From an uncultured Prevotellaceae bacterium (GTDB taxonomy: Bacteria > Bacteroidota > Bacteroidia > Bacteroidales > Bacteroidaceae), in NCBI GenBank assembly GCA_946541275.1, contig CAMNJH010000003.1, positions 1 to 46,838 of the forward strand: DNA of 46,838 bases. The letters run 5' to 3'. Made by a program: the position numbers and the translations under genes. Below, piece by piece: positions 38,872 through 46,838 of the stretch (the first letter of the stretch is position 1; every line of letters begins with the position of its first letter). The notes beneath the pieces are model-generated. The model was not told the DNA's origin. It saw nothing but the letters and a program-made list of their open reading frames with translations, and did no database searches.

Positions 38872-41800
38872 ATGATGAAGCAGGTAAACATTCAATTACC
38901 GCTGAGGATGATGGCCCTCGTATTGGGGCTCTTCCTTTCGGTAGGGGCCTTTGCTCAGCAGATTACTGTGAAAGGCCATGTGAAAGATGCCACTGGTGAG
39001 CCTATCATCGGAGCCAGCATCCGCGTCGTCGGTACACAGACGGGCGCCATGAGTGACTTCGACGGAAACTTCCAGCTTGTGGCTAATCAAGGACAGACGC
39101 TCAGCGTGACCTACATTGGTTTCCAGACTGCCAACGTGCAGGCTGCACCAAACGTAGAAGTGACTCTGGAGGACGACTCGCAGATGCTGAATGACGTGGT
39201 GGTCATCGGTTATGGCGTCGCCAAGAAAAGCGACCTGACGGGTTCGGTGACAGCACTGAAGCCCGACACGAAGAACAAGGGCGTGGTGGTGAACGCACAG
39301 GACATGCTGGCCGGTAAGGTGGCTGGCGTGAACATCACCAGCAACAGCGGTGAGCCTGGAGCCAACGCAAAAATCCGCATTCGCGGCGGCTCGTCGCTCT
39401 CGGCCAGCAACGACCCTCTGATTGTCATCGACGGGATTCCCATTGACAACAGCGGTGTGGCTGGTGCTCCCAACATTCTGTCGACCATCAACCCCCAAGA
39501 CATCGAATCGTTCAACGTGCTGAAGGATGCTTCAGCCACTGCTATTTATGGTAGCCGTGGTTCTAACGGCGTCATCATCATCACCACGAAGAAAGGCCGC
39601 AAGGGCCAGGCTCCGCAGGTGTCGTATGCAGGCAGCTGGACAATCAGCATGAACAACAAGACCCTGGATGTGATGGACGGCAATCAGTTCCGCAACTACA
39701 TCACCAACCTCTATGGCACTGACCACGATGCTTATCGCGCACTGGGCACGGCCAACACCGACTGGCAGGACCTGATCTATCGTACCGCCGTGTCGCACGA
39801 CCAGAACGTCACGCTGACTGGCTCTCTGAAGGAGCTGCCCTATCGCGTGTCCATCGGCTACACCGACCAGAACGGTACACTGAAAACCTCGGAGTTCGAG
39901 CGCTACACTGCCTCGTTCAACCTGAACCCCACCCTGCTGGACAATCACCTCACGCTGAACCTGAATGCTAAGGGCATGTACTCGCGCGCTTCTTATGCCA
40001 ACACGGGTGCCGTGGGCGCTGCAGTAAGCATGGACCCCTCGCAGGATCCCTACTATTTCACCTCACAGCGCAGCAAGGACATGCTGGGCAACGACCTGCA
40101 GAGAACGCTGCAGAACTTCGGCGGCTACTATCAGTGGATAGGCACCGGCTCGTCACTGGGTGACAGCACCTGGCCCTACACCAAGTTCAAGGATGCCACC
40201 AGCAACCCGCTGTCACTGCTCAGCGAGCAGAGCAACATAGCCCACAGCCGCTCCTTCATCGGCAGCGCTGACGTGGACTATCAGATTCACGGATTCGAAG
40301 ACTTACGCCTGCACGCTACGCTGGGTATCGACGTCTCGAAGGGCCGTCAGCGCACGAACCTCTACACCAGCTCGCCCGCTTCACCCGGCAGCATGTACTA
40401 CGGTAAGAATGGCTACTGGCAGAAGGTGAAGCGCAACACAACGCTGAGCGCCTATGCACAGTACTACAAGGACTTCAACAAGAACCACCATTTCGACATC
40501 ATGGGTGGTTATGAGTGGCAGCGTTTCTGGAGCAGCGAGCGTACCGACAAGCCTCGCTACGTGCCCATGACGAACAACAATATTGACCTGCGCGGCACAA
40601 AGACCGACTATGAATATGCCGACGACAACAAAGTCTACAAGACGGAGCACTATCTGGTGTCCTTCTTCGGCCGTATGAACTACACGCTCATGGATCGCTA
40701 CATGCTGACCGCCACTATTCGAGACGACGGCTCATCGCGCTTCAAGGACCACTGGGCTCTGTTCCCCTCTGTGGCTCTGGCTTGGAAGATCAAGAACGAA
40801 GGATTCCTGAAGAACGTGGATGCACTGAGCGACATGAAGCTCCGCCTCGGCTGGGGTAAGACCGGACAGCAGGACGGCGTGTCGGACTACGGATGGATTC
40901 ACACCTATTCAAAGAGCATCGGCTCAACGGGCCTCTATCCTATCTACGGCGACGGTATCCTCTATCGCCCCGACAACTATACTGACGAACTGAAGTGGGA
41001 AACCACTACTACTTATAATGCCGGTCTGGACTTCGGCTTCTTCGACCAGCGACTGACTGCCAGCGTGGACTACTACTATCGCAAGACCACCGATCTGCTG
41101 AACTATGCCAAGGCTCCTGCCATGTCGGGCTACAAGAACATGATGTGGCAGAACATCGGTTCACTGAAGAACACTGGTATTGAAGCATCTATCAGCTGGA
41201 AGGCCATTCAAACGAACGACTGGTTCTGGCAGCTGGACTACAACGTGACCTGGAACAAGAACGAGATTACCGACCTGGAAGGCGTATCTGACAACGGCAA
41301 GCCCGTGGAGACAGGCCCCGGCGCCGGTGGTGGTACTGGCAACTATGTGCAGGCCCATCAAGTGGGCTTCCCCGCAAGCTCATTCTATGTATACCAGCAG
41401 GTGTACGACGCTAAGGGCATGCCCATCGAGAACTGCGTGGTTGACCGCAATGGCGACGGCGTCATCACTCCCGATGACCGCTACCTCTACAAGAATCCTA
41501 CACCGCCCGTGACCATGGGCTTCTCCTCTCGCCTGGAGTACAAGAAGTTCGACCTTGGCTTCGCTCTGCGTGCCAGCCTTGGCAACTACGTCTTCAACGA
41601 CGTGCTGCGTGGCTCAAGCAACGTGGGTGAGACCGGCGCATGGGTGCAGCAGGCTTATATGGCCAACCATCTCGTAGACGCCCTGGAACGCAACTGGCAG
41701 ACTTGGGAGCTTCCCGCCAACCAGTCTGACTACTATGTGACGAACGCTTCGTTCCTGAAGTGCGACAACATTACACTGGGCTACTCGTTCAATTCTATTG

Positions 41801-41955
41801 ACGACGTAGTGCGTGGCCGTGTCTATGCTACTTGCAACAATGTCTTCACCCTCACGAAGTACAAGGGTCTTGATCCTGAAATCGGTAACGGCGTAGACCA
41901 GAACATGTATCCGCGTCCTCTCTCGTTCATCGTTGGACTCAACCTGAATTTCTAA
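38872..41955 (+). CDS. susC: SusC-like TonB-dependent outer-membrane transporter
   Basis: A 1027-residue outer-membrane protein that imports oligosaccharides with TonB energy. A signal peptide ends at about residue 29 (AFAQ). The carboxypeptidase-regulatory-like domain (about 31-100, ITVKGHVKDATGEPIIGASI) precedes the SusC signature DVVVIGYG (about 108-115), the plug (MLAGKVAGVNITSNSGEPGA) and the beta-barrel, which ends in the typical aromatic terminus LNLNF. The gene could start at either of two adjacent ATGs (38872 or 38875). It is first in an operon with SusD-, SusE- and SusF-like lipoproteins, a composition known for starch and maltodextrin uptake, and its promoter has the LacI-type operator upstream. 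Confidence 0.95.
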   Translation: MMKQVNIQLPLRMMALVLGLFLSVGAFAQQITVKGHVKDATGEPIIGASIRVVGTQTGAMSDFDGNFQLVANQGQTLSVTYIGFQTANVQAAPNVEVTLEDDSQMLNDVVVIGYGVAKKSDLTGSVTALKPDTKNKGVVVNAQDMLAGKVAGVNITSNSGEPGANAKIRIRGGSSLSASNDPLIVIDGIPIDNSGVAGAPNILSTINPQDIESFNVLKDASATAIYGSRGSNGVIIITTKKGRKGQAPQVSYAGSWTISMNNKTLDVMDGNQFRNYITNLYGTDHDAYRALGTANTDWQDLIYRTAVSHDQNVTLTGSLKELPYRVSIGYTDQNGTLKTSEFERYTASFNLNPTLLDNHLTLNLNAKGMYSRASYANTGAVGAAVSMDPSQDPYYFTSQRSKDMLGNDLQRTLQNFGGYYQWIGTGSSLGDSTWPYTKFKDATSNPLSLLSEQSNIAHSRSFIGSADVDYQIHGFEDLRLHATLGIDVSKGRQRTNLYTSSPASPGSMYYGKNGYWQKVKRNTTLSAYAQYYKDFNKNHHFDIMGGYEWQRFWSSERTDKPRYVPMTNNNIDLRGTKTDYEYADDNKVYKTEHYLVSFFGRMNYTLMDRYMLTATIRDDGSSRFKDHWALFPSVALAWKIKNEGFLKNVDALSDMKLRLGWGKTGQQDGVSDYGWIHTYSKSIGSTGLYPIYGDGILYRPDNYTDELKWETTTTYNAGLDFGFFDQRLTASVDYYYRKTTDLLNYAKAPAMSGYKNMMWQNIGSLKNTGIEASISWKAIQTNDWFWQLDYNVTWNKNEITDLEGVSDNGKPVETGPGAGGGTGNYVQAHQVGFPASSFYVYQQVYDAKGMPIENCVVDRNGDGVITPDDRYLYKNPTPPVTMGFSSRLEYKKFDLGFALRASLGNYVFNDVLRGSSNVGETGAWVQQAYMANHLVDALERNWQTWELPANQSDYYVTNASFLKCDNITLGYSFNSIDDVVRGRVYATCNNVFTLTKYKGLDPEIGNGVDQNMYPRPLSFIVGLNLNF

Positions 41956-41979
41956 AAAATCATAAAGGAGAATACAGTT

Positions 41980-43596
41980 ATGAAATACATTATCAAGAAT
42001 ATCATTCCCGCAGCCGCTCTGGCCATGACACTCGGCATGACGTCGTGCGTAGGCGACCTGGACGTGGACCCGATAGACCCCAATCTCTCCACTGAGGCAA
42101 GCTTGGACGGTCTCTATCTGAAATGCTATGCCAATCTGGCCCTGCCTGGAAACGGTGGTGCCAACGGCGACTCTGACATTGACGGTTACGACGGCGGTAC
42201 GGCCGGCTTCATCCGCCAGTTGTGGAACTCTAATGAGCTGCCCACCGACGAAAGCATTTGCTGCTGGGGTGACCCGGGTATTGCCGGCTTTAACTTCAAC
42301 CAGTATGATGCTTCGCATCCCATGATGCACATGTACTACTATCGCCTGACCACTGGCATCAACTATTGCAACAGCTATCTGAACGAAGTGGGCAGTGGCG
42401 GCGATGCACAGAAAGTGGCAGAGGTGCGCTTCCTTCGCGCCCTGCAGTACTACATGTTGATGGACGCCTTTGGCAACATTCCTTTCACCACCTCGCTGAG
42501 CAAGCCCGAGCAGATCAGCCGCGTAGAGGCTTACAACTGGATTGAGAAGGAGCTTCTTGAGCTGGAGCCCAACTTGATGGACGCCAAAGCCATGAAGTCA
42601 ACCGACAATGGCTACGGACGCGCCACCAAGGGTGCTGCCTGGATGCTGCTGGCCCGTCTTTATCTGAATGCAGAAGTCTACACTGGCACCGCCCAGTGGG
42701 CCAAGGCTGCCGAGTATGCCAAGAAAGTGATGGACGCCAACTACCAGCTAAACACTGCAGGCGCCAACCAGTGGACTGCCTACCAGATGCTGTTCATGGC
42801 CGACAATGGCGAGAGCAGCGCTGCCCTTGAAGCAATCTTCCCCATTCTGCAGGACGGTTCTACCACCACCAGCTGGGGCGGCTCGCTCTTCGTGCTGGCT
42901 TCTACCTTCGACGGCGACATGCATGCCAATCCCAACGACCCCAACGCCACAAACAACACGACCGAGGCATGGGGTGGCAACCGTGCACGTCCTGAGCTGA
43001 TTCGCAAGTTCTTCCCCCGTGACGATGCTCCCGAGGCCCAGTCATACGATGTAGCTACTGCTGCTGGCGACGACCGCGCCCTGTTCTGCACCGCAGGCCG
43101 CTCGCTGAACATTGAGAAGACCACTGAGTTCACCAACGGCTTCGCCGTGGCAAAGTGGACCAACTTCCGCAGTGACAACGCTCCTTCGCACAACGCTCAG
43201 TTCCCCGACACCGACTTCTTCCTGTTCCGTCTGGCAGAGGCTTACCTGACCTATGCTGAGGCTACTGCCCGCACGAATGGCGGTTTAACCACTCCCGAGG
43301 GCACCGAGCTCATCAACAAGCTGCGTTCCCGCGCTCATGCCGCTACCCGCAACAATGCCAGCTATGCCCTCGACGATATCATCGACGAGTGGGCTCGTGA
43401 GTTCTACTACGAAGGCCGTCGCCGCGTTGACCTCATCCGCTTCGGTCTCTTCGGTGGTAACAACAGTTACAACTGGCAGTGGAAAGGCGGCAGCTATGAG
43501 GGTACCAACTTCAGCGCTGACCTGAACATCTATGCCATCCCCTCAAACGAGATTGCAACCAACAGCAACTTGAAGCAGAATCAAGGTTACAAATAA
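41980..43596 (+). CDS. susD: SusD-like nutrient-binding surface lipoprotein
   Basis: A 538-residue RagB/SusD protein that forms the substrate-binding lid on SusC. The lipobox gives Cys23 (LGMTSC), followed by VGDLDVD, acidic residues consistent with surface export. SusD hallmarks: the long helical segment AEVRFLRALQYYMLMDAFGNIPF (about 150-172), TPR-like repeats, and a C-terminal region ending LRSRAHAAT ... YYEGRRRVDLIRFGLF. It starts 24 bases after susC. In the starch system SusD binds helical alpha-glucan; the locus composition supports the same substrate here. Confidence 0.95.
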   Translation: MKYIIKNIIPAAALAMTLGMTSCVGDLDVDPIDPNLSTEASLDGLYLKCYANLALPGNGGANGDSDIDGYDGGTAGFIRQLWNSNELPTDESICCWGDPGIAGFNFNQYDASHPMMHMYYYRLTTGINYCNSYLNEVGSGGDAQKVAEVRFLRALQYYMLMDAFGNIPFTTSLSKPEQISRVEAYNWIEKELLELEPNLMDAKAMKSTDNGYGRATKGAAWMLLARLYLNAEVYTGTAQWAKAAEYAKKVMDANYQLNTAGANQWTAYQMLFMADNGESSAALEAIFPILQDGSTTTSWGGSLFVLASTFDGDMHANPNDPNATNNTTEAWGGNRARPELIRKFFPRDDAPEAQSYDVATAAGDDRALFCTAGRSLNIEKTTEFTNGFAVAKWTNFRSDNAPSHNAQFPDTDFFLFRLAEAYLTYAEATARTNGGLTTPEGTELINKLRSRAHAATRNNASYALDDIIDEWAREFYYEGRRRVDLIRFGLFGGNNSYNWQWKGGSYEGTNFSADLNIYAIPSNEIATNSNLKQNQGYK

Positions 43597-43617
43597 AAAC
43601 TATTAAAGATTACTGAT

Positions 43618-44781
43618 ATGAAAAAGATAATAAAGTTCGCACTGCTGCTCGTATGCAGCGCCTGCATCTTCACTGCCTGTGATGATGACCGCGACTCCAA
43701 CCCCACGCTGCAAAAGCCGACGGCGGGGTCACTGGTGCTCAACACACCAGCCATGGCTGCCAATGCGACCTACGACCTGGCCAATTCCAACCAGCTCGTG
43801 CTGACGCTCGGCAATCTGCCCAACTACGGTTTTCCTGCCTATGCCACTTACACGCTGGCCGTGTCGCTCAACAGCGACATGAGCAACGCTCAGGACGTGG
43901 CCACCACTCCCTACGCTAAGTTCGAGGTTGACGCCGCCTCGCTGGCCGCCACGCTGACCACAATGGCCACCGATGCAGGCATGTCAGAGGCAGCCTTCCC
44001 GCTCGACATTCCCATCTACTTCCAGGCCCGTGGTGCTGCTACGCAGTATGCCGGCAATGCCATCGAGGGAACAGAGACGACTTCAAACGTCGTGAAGCTG
44101 AGCACGGTCCACCTGCTCTACTCTCTGCCTCCTGTCACCGCACCTGAAGTGCTCTACATCACAGGCAGCTTCAATGGCTGGAGCTGGGATTCCTCGCTCG
44201 CCATGGTGCCCTGCTACGATGGTCCGAATGTGCTCTGGCACATGGTCTGGATTGACGAAGCCGGTATCAAGTTCAATGCCAACCGTGCTTGGGATGGCGG
44301 TGAAGTAGGCTTCAATGGTCTGCACTCCGTCACTGGCGACCTGGCTGGCAACATTCAGGCTAGCAGCGACGGCAACATCGCTTCTTCTCAGCCCGGATGG
44401 TACCTGATGATCATCACAGCTACCGTCTCTGGCCGCGACATCATCTACGACGCCCAGTTCAACGAGCCCAATGTATGGCTGATGGGTACCATCACTGCCA
44501 AGGCCGACTGGAGCGAACAGGAGGAAGGCATGAAGTTCGAGGTTCCCACCACGCCCGACGGTGAATTCGTTTCGCCTGCATTCGTCAACAACTCCAGTGG
44601 TGACGGCGGTGTGCGTGCCTACGTGAAGGTGCCCGGCTTCGACTGGTGGAAGAGCGAGTTCATGGTCTTCGACAAGAAGATTGTCTATCGTGCAGGTGGT
44701 GGCGACCAGGATCGCATCGAAGGCTTTGCTGGCCAGAAGCTCTATCTGAACTTTAACAATGAAACCGGTGATATTAAGTAA
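43618..44781 (+). CDS. susE: SusE-like starch-binding outer-membrane lipoprotein
   Basis: A 387-residue lipoprotein (Cys21 in FTAC, followed by the acidic export-signal-like DDDRDS). An N-terminal SusE domain (about 30-170, LVLNTPAMAANATYDLANSNQLVLTLG) is followed by carbohydrate-binding beta modules with the SusE/F signature VLYITGSFNGW (about 178-188) and a second module (VWLMGTITAKADW, about 280-292). It should hold alpha-glucan on the cell surface for the SusCD complex. It lies 21 bases after susD and 25 bases before the SusF-like gene. Confidence 0.87.
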   Translation: MKKIIKFALLLVCSACIFTACDDDRDSNPTLQKPTAGSLVLNTPAMAANATYDLANSNQLVLTLGNLPNYGFPAYATYTLAVSLNSDMSNAQDVATTPYAKFEVDAASLAATLTTMATDAGMSEAAFPLDIPIYFQARGAATQYAGNAIEGTETTSNVVKLSTVHLLYSLPPVTAPEVLYITGSFNGWSWDSSLAMVPCYDGPNVLWHMVWIDEAGIKFNANRAWDGGEVGFNGLHSVTGDLAGNIQASSDGNIASSQPGWYLMIITATVSGRDIIYDAQFNEPNVWLMGTITAKADWSEQEEGMKFEVPTTPDGEFVSPAFVNNSSGDGGVRAYVKVPGFDWWKSEFMVFDKKIVYRAGGGDQDRIEGFAGQKLYLNFNNETGDIK

Positions 44782-44806
44782 CAAATCCCATTAAAACGTA
44801 ACAGAT

Positions 44807-46627
44807 ATGAAAAAGATATTATCATACGTGTCACTCGCAATTACAGGCCTGCTCATGGCGGCCTGTAGCGAGGACTTCAAGGACTGGGCTACGCAGCAGA
44901 CCTACCCTCAGGACGAGGCCATCACCATTCCCGGCTTCACAGCCAGTGCTACTGGCAACATCGACCTGAACGTTGACGAGCCGAACATGTATGGCGGCAA
45001 CGTAGCGCTTCTGACGCTCAGCGAGACAGCCCTGCCCGAAGGCTTCACCTTGCAGGGCATCCGCGCCGATATTACCCCCGCCAGCGTGGAGGGCCCGACC
45101 GTACAGCTCAAGGCCGATGCCAATGGCATGTTCTCGGTGGCCGAATTGCAGCAGCTCATTGAGGACGCTTATGGCAAGCGCCCCGTCAGCCGTCTGTTCA
45201 ATGCCCATGTCTACGCCAGTGCCATCAAGGACGGCCAGGCAGCTCTGATTGATGCTGGCACCATCCAGCTGAACCTCATCCCTAAGGCACCTCAGATTTC
45301 CGACAAGTACTACATCATCGGTGGCCCCAACGACTGGGCTGGTTCTGCCGCTGAGCGCAGCATCGTGTTCACCCACAGCGACAAGGATGTCTATGAAGAC
45401 CCCGTGTTCACAGTGATTTTCGACGCTGCTGCCGAGGGCGACACCTGGTTTGCCATTGGCGATGACAAGGCTTGCGACGCCATCGGCAATGGTGACTGGA
45501 ACCAGCTGTTTGGCATCGTTGGTGGCAACAGCCAGTCCACCGAAGGCAAGCTGGACCGCCGCTACAACCTGGGAGGTGACAACTCCTTCTGTGTTCCCGC
45601 TGGTGCCACGAAAATCAAGGTGACCATCGACATGATGGAGTACTCTTTCCGCGTGGAGCAGGTGAACATTGCTGAGGCTTACTATCTCATTGGCGGACCT
45701 GGCAACTGGGACAACTCCAAGAACCAGAAGTTCTCACACAGCTCACTAAGCGTTGTTGACGATCCTGTCTTCACCTATGTATTTGCAGGCAGCGGCAGCG
45801 ACATGTGGTTTGCTTTCGGCGATGACGAGGCTATCGATGCCGTAGGCGAAGGCGTGTGGAACAAGCTCTTCGGTACTACCGGCGCCAGCGAGGACCTCAG
45901 AGGCACGTTCGACCGCCGCTACAATCTGGACGGCGACCACTCCTTCCATGTGGACGGACAGGCTAAGTTCTATCGCTTCCAGATCAACATGGCCGAGATG
46001 AGCTACACCATCACCACGCTCAACTTCGATCCATTCATCTACTTCATCGGAGCTACCGACGGCTGGGCCAACGCTGAGCAGAAGCTGGCCCTCACCGACG
46101 AGAGCGGTATCTACACCGGCTACCTCTATTGTGCCGACCCGAACGGCTGGGGCAACGAGTTCAAGTTCCAGCGCGTGCCTGGTGACTGGGGCACCGAGCT
46201 GAACACCGGCACCTTTGCCAGTGGCATCAGTGGTGACTTCGAGGGTGGCCCCGATGGCGGCAGCAACATCAAGGCTACGGCTGGCGAGGGCGTCTACTAC
46301 GTCACGCTCAACATGGGCAGCCTCACACTGAACGCTGTGAAGATCAACAACATGAACCTGGTGGGCGACTTCAACGGCTGGAATGCCGGCGACGATGCCC
46401 AGCAAATGACCTGGGACGCCGCCAACTTCTGCTACGTCATCACAGGCGCTGGCGTGACCGCTAATGGCTGGAAGTTCACCACCAACAATTCGTGGGACAT
46501 CAACCTGGGCGGCAACACACTGGACGACCTGGTGGCCAATGGCCCCAACATCAGTGCCGTGGGCACCACCATCAAGCTCTACCCCACCCGCAAGAATTCT
46601 GACAAGATCTTCTGCACCGTGGAGTAA
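44807..46627 (+). CDS. susF: SusF-like multi-module starch-binding lipoprotein
   Basis: A 606-residue surface lipoprotein (Cys20 in MAAC, then SEDFKDW). A SusE/F N-terminal domain (about 25-160) is followed by four carbohydrate-binding modules: YYIIGGPNDW (about 167-286), YYLIGGPGNW (about 291-405), IYFIGATDGW (about 410-510) and NLVGDFNGW (about 516-606). The first two are clear duplicates, both containing DDPVF or EDPVF, WFA(I/F)GDD, WN(Q/K)LFG and DRRYNL. Bacteroides SusF has three such modules, so this homologue is larger. It ends the operon, before a strong terminator. Carbohydrate-binding function is well supported; glucan type is inferred. Confidence 0.88.
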   Translation: MKKILSYVSLAITGLLMAACSEDFKDWATQQTYPQDEAITIPGFTASATGNIDLNVDEPNMYGGNVALLTLSETALPEGFTLQGIRADITPASVEGPTVQLKADANGMFSVAELQQLIEDAYGKRPVSRLFNAHVYASAIKDGQAALIDAGTIQLNLIPKAPQISDKYYIIGGPNDWAGSAAERSIVFTHSDKDVYEDPVFTVIFDAAAEGDTWFAIGDDKACDAIGNGDWNQLFGIVGGNSQSTEGKLDRRYNLGGDNSFCVPAGATKIKVTIDMMEYSFRVEQVNIAEAYYLIGGPGNWDNSKNQKFSHSSLSVVDDPVFTYVFAGSGSDMWFAFGDDEAIDAVGEGVWNKLFGTTGASEDLRGTFDRRYNLDGDHSFHVDGQAKFYRFQINMAEMSYTITTLNFDPFIYFIGATDGWANAEQKLALTDESGIYTGYLYCADPNGWGNEFKFQRVPGDWGTELNTGTFASGISGDFEGGPDGGSNIKATAGEGVYYVTLNMGSLTLNAVKINNMNLVGDFNGWNAGDDAQQMTWDAANFCYVITGAGVTANGWKFTTNNSWDINLGGNTLDDLVANGPNISAVGTTIKLYPTRKNSDKIFCTVE

Positions 46628-46675
46628 GCTGACACCCCCACCCGATTCCCCTTAATTATAGGAGAACCTATCACG

Positions 46676-46708
46676 AAAGGCGGACTGCTCATGGCAGCCC
46701 GCCTTTTT
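46676..46708 (+). terminator. Rho-independent terminator of the susCDEF-like operon
   Basis: AAAGGCGG plus CTGC (46676-46688) pairs with GCAG plus CCGCCTTT, with a single A/C mismatch and a short loop, followed by T residues up to 46708. Confidence 0.9.
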
Positions 46709-46730
46709 GCTGGCCATCAGTCTTCATGTA

Positions 46731-46744
46731 TGCAAACGGTTGCA
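46731..46744. promoter_or_regulatory. LacI-family operator upstream of the right-edge gene
   Basis: TGCAAACGGTTGCA, flanked by A and T to give a 16-bp near-palindrome. It is centred 62.5 bp before the first base of the -7 box at 46800. Confidence 0.85.
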
Positions 46745-46799
46745 TAATGCAGAATGCACATTTATGATTGCCCAGAAGGCTCCCTCACTGCTTTTTCCG

Positions 46800-46807
46800 T
46801 ACCTTTG
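46800..46807 (+). promoter_or_regulatory. -7 promoter box of the right-edge gene
   Basis: TACCTTTG matches TAnnTTTG; no TTG lies at the normal -33 position, as with malQ. The ATG follows at 46833. Confidence 0.75.
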
Positions 46808-46832
46808 CAAAAAAGAAACAAAGACTACACCT

Positions 46833-46838
46833 ATGAAA
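46833..46838 (+). CDS. Start of a downstream gene cut by the window edge
   Basis: ATGAAA at the right end follows a predicted promoter at normal leader distance (26 bases after the -7 box) and a LacI-type operator. Only Met-Lys can be read. A glycoside hydrolase such as an alpha-amylase or pullulanase would be usual next to a susCDEF set, but that is a guess from locus context. Confidence 0.4.

Overview
The window looks like a chromosomal segment of a Bacteroidota bacterium, most likely Prevotellaceae. The grounds are a complete SusC/SusD/SusE/SusF-type outer-membrane set, many Bacteroidota-style promoters (a TAnnTTTG -7 box, sometimes with an upstream TTG), lipoproteins with acidic residues after the lipidated Cys, a probable type IX secretion C-terminal tail and a LytS/LytTR regulatory pair. 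I saw no rRNA, tRNA, CRISPR array, complete insertion sequence or phage genes.

Layout. 1-1980 (-): a truncated GH77 4-alpha-glucanotransferase with CBM20 modules. 2305-3468 (+): a CapA-like lipoprotein. 4066-10126 (-): CDP-alcohol phosphatidyltransferase, DUF5686-type protein and GH2 beta-galactosidase, divergent from an IspD/TarI-like cytidylyltransferase. 10927-12171 (-): a PAS histidine kinase. 12283-16456 (+): rlmL-like methyltransferase, DPP-IV-type peptidase, hotdog thioesterase. 16604-18392 (-): phenylacetate-CoA ligase plus ACT protein. 18563-20536 (+): HD hydrolase and Na+:alanine symporter. 20533-23617 (-): Mrp ATPase, second PaaK, flavin reductase. 23750-25989 (+): sigma factor, probable anti-sigma factor, exported protein. 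26617-31332 (-): a 1571-residue secreted repeat protein, divergent from a LytS-like kinase and LytTR regulator (31531-34912). 35477-46627: a maltodextrin locus with SemiSWEET, MFS sugar transporter, GxxExxY protein, LacI regulator and susCDEF-like operon. The start codon of another gene lies at the right edge.

How the genes work together. The SusCDEF-like proteins should bind alpha-glucans and import oligosaccharides across the outer membrane. The MFS carrier (and perhaps SemiSWEET) would handle sugars at the inner membrane, and the GH77 enzyme at the left end would process maltose and maltodextrins in the cytoplasm. A shared 14-bp operator, near-palindromic around TGCAAACGNTTGCA, links malQ, lacI, susC and the unseen right-edge gene. 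In all four cases the operator centre lies exactly 62.5 bp from the first base of the predicted -7 box. This fixed geometry, far upstream of the core promoter, suggests that the LacI-family protein activates or uses a fixed looping geometry rather than acting as a simple roadblock repressor.

The second main discovery candidate is a family of about 500-bp palindromic elements, at about 3550-4062, 26077-26595 and 34935-35460. Their arms carry repeated TGCTAC motifs around a core of 21-bp tandem repeats. All three sit between convergent genes, with the right end only a few to about 20 bases from the neighbouring stop codon. A third observation is a set of three GACGAA direct repeats spaced exactly 21 bp apart between the giant surface protein and the LytS/LytTR pair, which looks like a LytTR binding site.

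Functions rest on recognisable motifs and family resemblance read by eye. No database search was run.
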